NCBI GenBank assembly: GCA_051295955.1
Contig: JBPDWA010000001.1
Coordinates: 62,001-126,000, forward strand
From: Enterococcus faecalis_A
GTDB lineage: Bacteria > Bacillota > Bacilli > Lactobacillales > Enterococcaceae
Direction of reading: 5' to 3'
Length of the DNA stretch: 64,000 bases
Below the pieces are notes generated by a model that saw only the letters and a program-made list of their open reading frames with translations, had not been told where the DNA came from and ran no database searches. Positions 52,327-59,773 of this stretch are shown here, one piece after another. How positions within the stretch are numbered: the first letter of the stretch is position 1; each line of letters begins with the position of its first letter. The position numbers and the translations under genes are program-made.

Positions 52327-53250
52327 TTAATCTGGGGTTTCAGTCAAATTATTAAGAATAATACCTTCATCTAAGTTATAAAAATCTTTACCTAAAATCA
52401 AATTGGTAGCTTCTTCTTTGATTCCGTTAGCTAGTTCGAAATTGCCGAACTGCTCTAGCAATTCGATTTCTTGCAGTATTTTGGTGAGATATTTTGTTTC
52501 CTTGGTTATTAAGTAATTGGTAAGATTATCTAGATAGTGCAGATTAAAATGAAAATGGTAATCGTCATAAGGGACATTAGCTTCCTTGGCTTTTTGAATA
52601 TAGTAAGCTGCTTGGTCCAAATTATTGCGATAAAGCTGCCCGGTAATAATGTTAGGGTAGATTAAATTAGCGATTCGAACGGTTGTAAAGTCACGGTTTT
52701 TTTGATTTTCAATTGGATACATCCGTTCCAAAATATACTGAACCTTTTCCGTATCGAAAAAAATGATTGGATTTACGGTCATACGGTAATCGTAGTATGT
52801 ATAATACGTTTTCTTCTTAATGATGTTTAAGACATGTTCAATATCTGCTGTATCAATCTTGGGAATTTCCGGCCAAATAGGATGGTAAACAACCTTAATA
52901 TCATTGTAAAGTGCCGTTTCCATCGTGTTTTTTTCTTTAATTGCTGCTAGTTCATGAAAGTAACGTAATAGAATCTTTTTCCCTGCAGAGTCATCTAGCG
53001 TATATAGGCAATTCTTATATTGGTTATCGATTGCCAAAATAGGGATATTTTCTTCCATATCAATTGCGCCAAAAAATTCTTTGAACGATAATTCTAATGT
53101 GTTCAATGCGGTGAAGAGATCTTCATAATCTAATTTTGATTGTCCTGACTCTAAGCGATGGTACCGTTTTGCGTCTTTTCCGGGTAACATATTGGCTTGA
53201 GAAATGCGTTTTTTCTTTCTGAAAAATTTTAAAGCCTCCAACGTATTCAT
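52327..53250 (-). CDS. Rgg/GadR/MutR family transcriptional regulator
   Basis: 307 residues. The N-terminal XRE helix-turn-helix (residues about 5-62, with MLPGKDAKRYHRLESGQSKL) is followed by a long helical TPR-like ligand domain (about 70-300). This is the Rgg layout, in which a short peptide pheromone imported by Opp/Ami binds the TPR part. ATG 53250 follows AAAAGGAG. The nearest plus-strand promoter starts about 200 bases away, driving a 16-codon peptide ORF, the usual divergent arrangement of rgg and its target. Confidence 0.82.
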   Translation of the reverse strand: MNTLEALKFFRKKKRISQANMLPGKDAKRYHRLESGQSKLDYEDLFTALNTLELSFKEFFGAIDMEENIPILAIDNQYKNCLYTLDDSAGKKILLRYFHELAAIKEKNTMETALYNDIKVVYHPIWPEIPKIDTADIEHVLNIIKKKTYYTYYDYRMTVNPIIFFDTEKVQYILERMYPIENQKNRDFTTVRIANLIYPNIITGQLYRNNLDQAAYYIQKAKEANVPYDDYHFHFNLHYLDNLTNYLITKETKYLTKILQEIELLEQFGNFELANGIKEEATNLILGKDFYNLDEGIILNNLTETPD

Positions 53251-53424
53251 AAAAGGACTCCTTTTCGATTACACAAGTGATATTACATATTATTTTTTTA
53301 TTAACTGAATTTGAAACTATGTAAATAAAAACGATATTAAACAAACCGATGTTTCCTTTTTTTGACATAATAAATAATTTGTAATATAAAATGGAAAATT
53401 CTAACCGCAGAAAATTGTCAAAAA

Positions 53425-53498
53425 ATGGAAAAATCCATAAAAAAATTCCTTGATTAACACTTAATAGAAAGTTTATAATTTAAATACGAGATATCTCG
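53425..53498 (+). promoter_or_regulatory. Promoter with flanking inverted repeats, divergent from the rgg-type gene
   Basis: Inverted repeat ATGGA-AAAA-TCCAT (53425-53438) lies 11 bases before TTGATT (53450-53455), an 18-base spacer and TATAAT (53474-53479). A perfect 12-base palindrome CGAGATATCTCG (53487-53498) covers the expected transcription start. The first repeat is placed like an Rgg box next to a -35. Confidence 0.65.
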
Positions 53499-53519
53499 AA
53501 TGAGTAAAGGAGGGATAGC

Positions 53520-53570
53520 TTGTTTTTTGCAAACATAATTAGCACTTTGATCAATAATGTTGGGAGTTAA
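53520..53570 (+). CDS. Candidate 16-residue hydrophobic peptide
   Basis: TTG start five bases after AAAGGAGGG (53506-53514), then MFFANIISTLINNVGS and TAA. The ribosome-binding site is among the strongest in the window, and a good promoter lies 40 bases upstream. The peptide is hydrophobic with a small polar tail. It may be a pheromone precursor for the Rgg-type regulator or a small type I toxin. The alternative ATG 53500 (MSKGGIACFLQT) overlaps it in another frame but has no ribosome-binding site. Confidence 0.45.
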   Translation: MFFANIISTLINNVGS

Positions 53571-53822
53571 TATCAAGTTCCTTCAAACAAATATTAAAAA
53601 AAGAACCTCCCTACTCTAAAACACGTCACTGACTTAAAGTAGGGCGACAATTCAATATTGAGGAAGATGAACTGTTTATGGTTCTTTGCTGTAGCAAGAC
53701 TACAACAAGTTAATTATAACAATAAAACTTATGTTTTTAAAGGCTTTCTTTCAAATAATAACTTGATGTATATGAATAGCAAAAATCAATCAGCACTCTT
53801 TTAAGTGAAAGGGGTTAATTAT

Positions 53823-53981
53823 GTGTATTCAGAAATAACATTGAACTACCATGAAGAAAAAGCCAAAAGAGATTTTTTGGAAACAAAGATTTCTAGGCAA
53901 GACTATCAAAAAATTATCAACCAAATTCAAAGAGAGCGTAAGTTGGTTCACTTAAGTAGCGAAGGTAAGCAAGCTCGTTGA
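53823..53981 (+). CDS. Small hypothetical protein, 52 residues
   Basis: GTG start eight bases after AAAGGGG (53808-53814). The 52-codon frame (MYSEITLNYHEEKAKRDFLE, then YQKIINQIQRERKLVHLSS) is charged, helical, and protein-like, ending TGA at 53979. It resembles small plasmid- or phage-type ORFs, though I cannot name a family. Its neighbours are decayed DNA. Confidence 0.5.
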   Translation: MYSEITLNYHEEKAKRDFLETKISRQDYQKIINQIQRERKLVHLSSEGKQAR

Positions 53982-54714
53982 AGAAAACTGTAATGTTCTT
54001 TTACGTAGAATTTAAAAAAATTAGTTGAAGTATTTTCGACGATAACTGATAGAACTGCTACTAAGACAGCTGATTATTGATTTAGGGTGCTAAGGTGTTT
54101 GCAAAAAAAATGGAGAATAAGCTGCATTTAATCTTTTTCTGAAAAGAAAATGTCGAGGGCTCGGTGCAGGTTTTTATAAAAAGACTGCTTATTCTCCGGT
54201 ATTTAGTGAAGTTGGGAGTTGATAAAAGCAAGGTTGAAACAGATCGACGAAATGATAGGGCATTTCGCATTAGTAAAAAAATAAAGAGTTGGTAATAATC
54301 ACATGGATCATTACTGCAAGCTAATCCGCAGAATTAGTGATCGTAAATAAAGGGAAGAGTATTTACAAAAAAAGGAAAAGAAATGTTGTTGTTCCAGTTT
54401 TAAATATAAAATAAGTTTCAGTATCAGTTACGGTATAGTTTGCTCTAATCATTATGAAATTGCACCGAAACGGGGCTTGAAGCTCGCTGAAAGGATTGAA
54501 TTGCTGGGGTGTTCATATATAGGAGTGGCTGTTTTTAGTGGGTAGTGAGAGCAACAAATACACTTGATTTTTTCCGAGTAGCGCTAATCAAAGGAAAAGA
54601 AAGTTTAGCTGAGCACTGAATAAATAATTAAGTATTAGTATTCATGGCCAAACTCTACTTCGGAAGAATATAGCACTCTGCCTTCAATCAAAAAATTGAA
54701 TAGTAAGAACAAAC
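53982..54714. other. Gene-free AT-rich interval, probably decayed coding DNA
   Basis: No intact frame. Short protein-like pieces occur (for example GLGAGFYKKTAYSPVF near 54160-54210) but with stops and shifts. Upstream at about 53655-53715 another piece, FNIEEDELFMVLCCSKTTTS, faintly recalls the strand-turn before an ABC Walker A. I could not assign any of these. Confidence 0.4.
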
Positions 54715-54753
54715 GCGAATGAAACAATTATGATTGTTTCATTCGCATTTTTT
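54715..54753 (+). terminator. Strong terminator without an intact upstream gene
   Basis: GCGAATGAAACAAT (54715-54728) pairs perfectly with ATTGTTTCATTCGC (54733-54746), followed by seven Ts. Confidence 0.88.
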
Positions 54754-54830
54754 TATAAAAACATACATTTGTAAATATCACTTTGTTGATTTATGGTTTT
54801 TTTCAATTAGCATATTATATCCTACTTTAA

Positions 54831-54846
54831 TTTACAAATCGTTACA
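54831..54846. promoter_or_regulatory. Upstream box shared by the two LysM gene copies
   Basis: TTTACAAATCGTTACA is the counterpart of ATTACAAATCGTAACA at 39091-39106. It lies 117 bases before this ATG, versus about 150 bases in copy 1. The intervening sequence is otherwise not conserved, except for GATAAAGT closer to the gene. Confidence 0.5.
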
Positions 54847-54962
54847 TGAAAGTTATGTTTGTAAAGAATTGTCATGATATTTTTACCTATGAAATATAAA
54901 AAAATGATAAAGTGTTCCGAGTTGTTAATATCTACAAAATTATATTTACGAAGGAGAGCAAC

Positions 54963-55538
54963 ATGAAATCACTTAAAACAATTTTATTAGGAACAACATT
55001 GGCAGCAGGAATGGGATTATATTTAGGAACATCAGCTGCAAATGCTGACAGCTTATATACAGTTAAAGCCGGAGATACGTTATCAACGATCTCGGAACAA
55101 TTTGCAGGCAACAATACATTGATCCAATCAATCGCAGAAAAAAATCAAATCAGTAACATTAACTTGATTTTTGAAGGACAACAATTAACAATCCCAACAG
55201 ATGTTGAAGCACCAGCATCAGTTCAAACAGAACAACAAGCACCGGTTCAAACAGAACAAACAGCACCGGTTGAAACTCCTGCACCAACTCCTACACCAAC
55301 AACAAGCACAGCAGTGAGCGGCAACGCAGCCAAAGAATGGATTGCTCAAAAAGAATCCAGCGGTTCATATAGTGCAACAAACGGTCGCTACATCGGACGT
55401 TATCAATTAGATGCTTCTTATTTAAATGGAGATTACTCAGAAGCCAATCAAGAACGAGTAGCAGACAGCTATGTTGCCGGTCGTTACGGTTCTTGGGAAG
55501 CAGCACAAGCTTTCTGGGTGGCTAACGGTTGGTACTAA
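54963..55538 (+). CDS. Secreted LysM and transglycosylase-like (resuscitation-factor-type) protein, copy 2
   Basis: 191 residues, the same as the 39255 gene: signal peptide, LysM (about 30-75), linker, and a lysozyme-like C-terminus. The 576 bases differ at four positions; two change residues (Ala to Thr in the linker: PTPAPTT to PTPTPTT; Met to Val in AFWVANGWY). The leader is identical for about 30 bases, then diverges, and the 3' flank diverges directly after the stop. ATG 54963 follows GAAGGAGAG; ORF extension upstream is not expected. Independently terminated. Confidence 0.9.
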   Translation: MKSLKTILLGTTLAAGMGLYLGTSAANADSLYTVKAGDTLSTISEQFAGNNTLIQSIAEKNQISNINLIFEGQQLTIPTDVEAPASVQTEQQAPVQTEQTAPVETPAPTPTPTTSTAVSGNAAKEWIAQKESSGSYSATNGRYIGRYQLDASYLNGDYSEANQERVADSYVAGRYGSWEAAQAFWVANGWY

Positions 55539-55554
55539 TATTTAATAAAGAGAA

Positions 55555-55593
55555 AAAAGAACAGCGACTCGCTAAGGTCGTTGTTCTTTTGCT
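55555..55593. terminator. Bidirectional terminator between LysM copy 2 and the menI-like gene
   Basis: AAAAGAACAGCGAC (55555-55568) pairs with GTCGTTGTTCTTTT (55577-55590), with T-runs on both sides. The right arm overlaps the last codons of the thioesterase. Confidence 0.85.
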
Positions 55594-55955
55594 TTTAAAC
55601 GGTTGGCCAATGTGCAACGGCCAACGGATATTAAACGTTGTTGTTCATCATAAATAGTTGCCTGCCAGACTTGGATTGACTTGCCAATATGGTCAGGCTT
55701 AGCACTGACTGTTAAAGTCCCTGTTGAAACGCTGCGTAAGTGATTTACCTGTAAATCAACGCCTACAGCATAGGACTGCTCCGATAAGTTTTCATTAGCG
55801 CCTAAACTGCAAGCTGTTTCAATTAAGATGCCATTAATGCCTCCATGCAAAATACCAAACGGCTGTAGATGAATGTCTGCAATTGACAAAGTCAAACGGC
55901 ATTCTTCAAGAGAAGTTGTTTGGATGTTTACGCCTAAATATTCTAAAAGATGAAT
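55572..55955 (-). CDS. menI: Hotdog-fold thioesterase, probable DHNA-CoA hydrolase (MenI-like)
   Basis: About 127 residues of the PaaI/YbdB hotdog family: QPFGILHGGINGILIETACSLGAN contains the HGG motif and catalytic Glu, and YAVGVDLQVNHLRS is the core strand. It likely frees 1,4-dihydroxy-2-naphthoate from its CoA ester, the step between MenB and MenA. It is divergent from menBEFDHC, which supports that role. The start is odd: the AAGGAG site (55970-55965) touches the only TTG (55964) and is nine bases from an ATT (55955), where the family's usual M-x-LLE begins. I favour ATT. Confidence 0.8.
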   Translation of the reverse strand: MHLLEYLGVNIQTTSLEECRLTLSIADIHLQPFGILHGGINGILIETACSLGANENLSEQSYAVGVDLQVNHLRSVSTGTLTVSAKPDHIGKSIQVWQATIYDEQQRLISVGRCTLANRLKAKEQRP

Positions 55956-56037
55956 GAAAACCAACTCCTTTTCTAAATTTAAGTGCTATCGACTTCTTTT
56001 ATTATACAGGAATGAAAATTTTTTAAAATAGCTTGAA

Positions 56038-56092
56038 TTTTCTTAAGAAAACAAGCAAGTTTCCCTCAAAAAAGGTTAAACTTATGTATAAT
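56038..56092 (+). promoter_or_regulatory. Promoter region of the men operon
   Basis: The perfect palindrome TTTTCTTAAGAAAA (56038-56051) lies upstream of TATAAT (56087-56092), with no good -35 at standard spacing. The TATAAT is 34 bases before the menB start. Confidence 0.5.
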
Positions 56093-56125
56093 AGAAACGA
56101 TGAGAAGAATAGAGGAGGTTTCCGA

Positions 56126-56941
56126 ATGAGAAACTGGACAACGATCAAAACCTACGACGAAATTTTATTTGAACAAACAGACAAAGTAGCGAAAATTACT
56201 ATCAACCGCCCGCAAGTTCATAATGCCTTTACGCCTAAAACTGTAATGGAAATGATTGATGCGTTTAATATCAGCCGGGACCGTGAAGATATTGGTGTGA
56301 TTATTTTAACTGGTGCAGGTGACCAAGCATTCTGCTCTGGCGGTGATCAAAAGGTACGCGGCAATGGTGGTTATGTGGGAGAAGACAATATCCCCCGGTT
56401 AAATGTACTGGATTTGCAGCGTTTGATTCGCGTGCTGCCTAAACCGGTTATTGCCATGGTAAAAGGCTGGTCGATCGGCGGCGGTAATGTGCTTCAATTG
56501 GTTTGTGATTTAACCATTGCAGCTGATAATGCGAAATTCGGTCAAACAGGGCCAAATGTCGGTAGCTTTGATGGTGGCTATGGTTCAGGCTACTTGGCTC
56601 GCGTGATCGGTCATAAAAAAGCCAAAGAAGTTTGGTTTATGTGCAAACAATATTCTGCGCAAGAAGCATTGGACATGGGGTGGATTAATACAGTGGTACC
56701 ATTAGATCAAGTGGAAGATGTCACGATGGAATGGGCTGCGGAAATGTTGAAGAAAAGCCCACTTGCTTTGCGGATGATCAAAGCTTCTTTAAATGCAGAT
56801 ACCGATGGCTTAGCTGGCGTTCAACAACTTGCAGGTGATGCAACGCTTCTATATTATACTATGGCTGAAGCTCAAGAAGGACGCGATGCGTTTAAAGAAA
56901 AACGGACACCAAACTTCAATCAATTCCCTAAATTCCCATAA
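56126..56941 (+). CDS. menB: 1,4-Dihydroxy-2-naphthoyl-CoA synthase
   Basis: 271 residues of the crotonase fold. It closes the second ring by converting o-succinylbenzoyl-CoA to DHNA-CoA. Visible are HNAFTPKTVMEM, the oxyanion-hole region FCSGGDQKVRG, GWSIGGGNVLQL, TGPNVGSFDGGYGSGYL and the C-terminal FPKFP; all are MenB hallmarks. ATG 56126 follows GAGGAGG; the in-frame ATGs upstream have no site. It is the first gene of the operon. Confidence 0.96.
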   Translation: MRNWTTIKTYDEILFEQTDKVAKITINRPQVHNAFTPKTVMEMIDAFNISRDREDIGVIILTGAGDQAFCSGGDQKVRGNGGYVGEDNIPRLNVLDLQRLIRVLPKPVIAMVKGWSIGGGNVLQLVCDLTIAADNAKFGQTGPNVGSFDGGYGSGYLARVIGHKKAKEVWFMCKQYSAQEALDMGWINTVVPLDQVEDVTMEWAAEMLKKSPLALRMIKASLNADTDGLAGVQQLAGDATLLYYTMAEAQEGRDAFKEKRTPNFNQFPKFP

Positions 56942-56945
56942 ACCA

Positions 56946-58403
56946 ATGACTTGGTTAACTACACAAGTACAAAAACGTCCCGATGCTCCTGCATTTTATT
57001 TTCAGGAAGAATCTTGGACGTTTTTAGAAGTTCAGCGAGAAGTCAATTATTGGGTGACCACGTACCAAACGTTATTGCCGGCAACGGAAAAAAGAGTGGC
57101 TCTTTTTAGCAAAAACTCAAAGGAGCTGTATTTTTCAATCTTGGCCTTATGGGAATTGGGACGAGAAATTCTGTTTTTAAATACACATTTAACGTTGCCA
57201 GAATTGACTTATCAGCTGACGGATGCTCAGGTAACGACAGTGATTGCTGCTGAAAAGCTGGGTAAGATCATAACTGAAATCCCGAACATAAGAGTAGTCA
57301 ACATGGTCAAAGCTACAAAAAAAGTGCAAACAACATTTACCAGACCGGATGTCAAGCTTAAGGCTGTTGCTTCAATTATGTATACTTCGGGCACTACCGG
57401 CAAACCTAAAGGAGTTTTACAGCGGTTTGAAAATCATTTAGCGAGTGCTTTAGGTACGCAGGAAAATATGGAAATAACCTCGGAAGATTGCTGGCTTTGT
57501 CCGGTTCCTTTATTCCATATCAGTGGCTTATCCATTATCGTACGCCAACTGGTGCTAGGTTGTAGTGTGCGTTTGTACCAACATTTTGATGAGGAACAGG
57601 TGACAGCTGATTTAATGGAAAATCGCGGAACCGTTATTTCTGTCGTCTCATTGATGTTGCAAAAACTATTAGAAGTCTATCCAGCTACTGGGTATGGCTC
57701 AATTTTTAAAGGAATGCTTTTAGGTGGAGGGCCGATTGCGCCTGACAAACTAGCTTTATGCCAAACATACGGTGTGCCGGTTATCCAATCTTACGGGATG
57801 ACGGAAACTTGTTCGCAAGTAGTCGCTTTAAAATTCACGCAAGCAGCTCAAAAAATTGGTTCAGCCGGTAAACCGCTAAAAAATATGCACTTAAAAATTA
57901 TTGATGAGCCTGGACAAGTTTGCGCAGCGCAACAAGTAGGAGAAATTCTTTTAAAAGGCCCTAATGTAGTAGCTGGTTATTTAAACCACCGTCAGCCTGA
58001 AAAATGGATGCCAGACGGCTGGTTCCGCACCGGCGATATGGGCTATTTAGATGACGAAGGCTACCTTTATCTGGTCAGTCGTTTAAGTGAATTGATTATT
58101 TCCGGCGGAGAAAATATTTATCCAACTGAAATTGAACATACGTTACAACAAATGTCTGGCGTTGAAGCCGTGGCAGTGGTAGGTGAATCTGATGAGAAAT
58201 GGGGAGCTGTTCCAGTGGCTTATATCATTGGTGATACGCAAATGACGTTGGCTGAGGTTCAAGCTTATTGCGGCAAGTTTTTAGCGAAGTATAAATTACC
58301 ACAAAGAATTTATTTTTGTCATACATTACCACAAACAGCCAGTGGCAAAATTGCCAAGCATCGGTTAATGACAGCAGAAAGAGAGGCGTTTTTAATCAGA
58401 TGA
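56946..58403 (+). CDS. menE: o-Succinylbenzoate-CoA ligase
   Basis: 485 residues of the ANL adenylate-forming family. The AMP-binding motif is YTSGTTGKPKGV, followed by YGMTET, GWFRTGDMGYLDD and the C-terminal lysine in QTASGKIAKHRL. It activates o-succinylbenzoate with ATP and CoA for MenB. ATG 56946 lies four bases after the menB stop and has no Shine-Dalgarno sequence, so translation probably relies on ribosomes leaving menB. Its end overlaps menF by four bases. Confidence 0.93.
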   Translation: MTWLTTQVQKRPDAPAFYFQEESWTFLEVQREVNYWVTTYQTLLPATEKRVALFSKNSKELYFSILALWELGREILFLNTHLTLPELTYQLTDAQVTTVIAAEKLGKIITEIPNIRVVNMVKATKKVQTTFTRPDVKLKAVASIMYTSGTTGKPKGVLQRFENHLASALGTQENMEITSEDCWLCPVPLFHISGLSIIVRQLVLGCSVRLYQHFDEEQVTADLMENRGTVISVVSLMLQKLLEVYPATGYGSIFKGMLLGGGPIAPDKLALCQTYGVPVIQSYGMTETCSQVVALKFTQAAQKIGSAGKPLKNMHLKIIDEPGQVCAAQQVGEILLKGPNVVAGYLNHRQPEKWMPDGWFRTGDMGYLDDEGYLYLVSRLSELIISGGENIYPTEIEHTLQQMSGVEAVAVVGESDEKWGAVPVAYIIGDTQMTLAEVQAYCGKFLAKYKLPQRIYFCHTLPQTASGKIAKHRLMTAEREAFLIR

Positions 58404-59773
58404 ACGTACCTGATGAATTACGAAGAGCCTATCAGCAACAGTATCGTCAATTTAGTTGGCTGATGCCTTTAAAAACACAACAAACAGCTTATGATTTTTT
58501 TCGTGCAGGGGCTAACTTTTACCAAGGAACTCGTTTTTTTTGGGAGACGCCCTCAAGAGATTTTGCCTTGGTTGGGTTGGGGCAAGAGCTAACGCTGACT
58601 GGTAAGGAAACTACTACAGCCAACCTTAACCATTTTTTACAGCGACAAGCAGTGATTCGTTATCAAAATATGGTGGTAACAGGTGCTGGCTCGCTGTTGT
58701 TTGGTGGCTTACCTTTTGATGTTGTCAAGCCAGTCACAGATGAATGGGGCCTATTAGGGCAAGGGCTGTTTTATTTACCGACTATCATGCTGACTTTTTT
58801 GGAAGAGCAAACCTATCTTACTTTGAATTTTTCAGCGGCGAGTGAAGCGGAGTTAACAGAAAAGTGGCATGCTTTAACAAAAAATGTTGCTCAGCTTGAG
58901 GAAGCTGCCACTGAATGTCTGGTTACAGCTACTGTGGGAGCGATCCAAACAGAAGAAGTAGCTCTTACTGAGTGGTTGACGGCAGTTGACCGAACGGTAG
59001 CAAAGTTAAAAGAGCGTGATTCTTTGGAAAAAGTGGTGCTAGCGCGACAGCTAGCTGTTAACAGCCAACACGTAATCGAGACCGATCAAGTGGTAAAAAA
59101 CCTAGCGCAACAACAAAAAAACACTTATTTATTTGCTTTGGAAGCCGGAGCTACGGCTTTTATTGGAGCGACGCCGGAACGATTACTTTTAGGCACGAAA
59201 GCAGAGTTTGCGACAGCTTGTATCGCAGGTACGATTCGAACAGGCAGCACGCCGGAAGAAACGAAGGCGTTAGGGGCGGAGCTTTTAAAGGACCAAAAAA
59301 ATACCCGAGAGCATCGAATTGTAGTTGAGCGCTTAGCAAAAGAAATCGCAGCCATCACTACTTCTGAAAATAGTATTCAAGCACCAATTATTTTAGAAAA
59401 TCGTGATGTACAACATTTATTCGTTCCGATTGCAGGTAAAAGAAAAAAAGGGGTTTCGTTCTTAGAAAGTGTTATGCACCTTCATCCAACGCCGGCTTTG
59501 GGCGGTGAGCCTAAACAGTTGGCTTTAGAGTGGATTCGAAACTATGAACCTGGGAGTCGTGGTCTGTACGGTGCGCCGATTGGCTGGATTTCTGCTAATG
59601 AAGATGGCGGTGAGTTTGCTGTTGGGTTACGTTCGGGCGTTTTTTCCGGAAAAAAAGGTACTCTATATGCTGGATGTGGGATTGTAGAAGCTTCACAAGC
59701 AGCACTTGAACGGGAGGAAACCAGAATGAAATTTCAGCCTATGCTGCGGGGAATCGGAGGAAGGATTAAATGA
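58400..59773 (+). CDS. menF: Isochorismate synthase
   Basis: 457 residues of the chorismate-binding family. The first step of menaquinone synthesis: chorismate to isochorismate. Visible are VVLARQLAV, FIGATPERLL, CIAGTIRTG, KNTREHRIVV, HLHPTPALGG and GLYGAPIGW, and AGCGIVEASQ. ATG 58400 overlaps the menE stop (ATGA). The N-terminal 150 residues are the variable domain. Confidence 0.95.
   Translation: MNVPDELRRAYQQQYRQFSWLMPLKTQQTAYDFFRAGANFYQGTRFFWETPSRDFALVGLGQELTLTGKETTTANLNHFLQRQAVIRYQNMVVTGAGSLLFGGLPFDVVKPVTDEWGLLGQGLFYLPTIMLTFLEEQTYLTLNFSAASEAELTEKWHALTKNVAQLEEAATECLVTATVGAIQTEEVALTEWLTAVDRTVAKLKERDSLEKVVLARQLAVNSQHVIETDQVVKNLAQQQKNTYLFALEAGATAFIGATPERLLLGTKAEFATACIAGTIRTGSTPEETKALGAELLKDQKNTREHRIVVERLAKEIAAITTSENSIQAPIILENRDVQHLFVPIAGKRKKGVSFLESVMHLHPTPALGGEPKQLALEWIRNYEPGSRGLYGAPIGWISANEDGGEFAVGLRSGVFSGKKGTLYAGCGIVEASQAALEREETRMKFQPMLRGIGGRIK

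Noticed and set aside
53500..53538. 12-codon peptide MSKGGIACFLQT from ATG 53500
   Set aside because: No ribosome-binding site precedes it; the AAAGGAGGG lies within it and serves the TTG frame.
53655..53715. Fragment FNIEEDELFMVLCCSKTTTS as an ABC transporter remnant
   Set aside because: It is too short and lacks a Walker A GxxGxGK, so it is described as an unassigned trace only.
54082..54270. 62-codon minus-strand frame
   Set aside because: No ribosome-binding site and a Ser/Phe-rich composition typical of AT-rich non-coding DNA.
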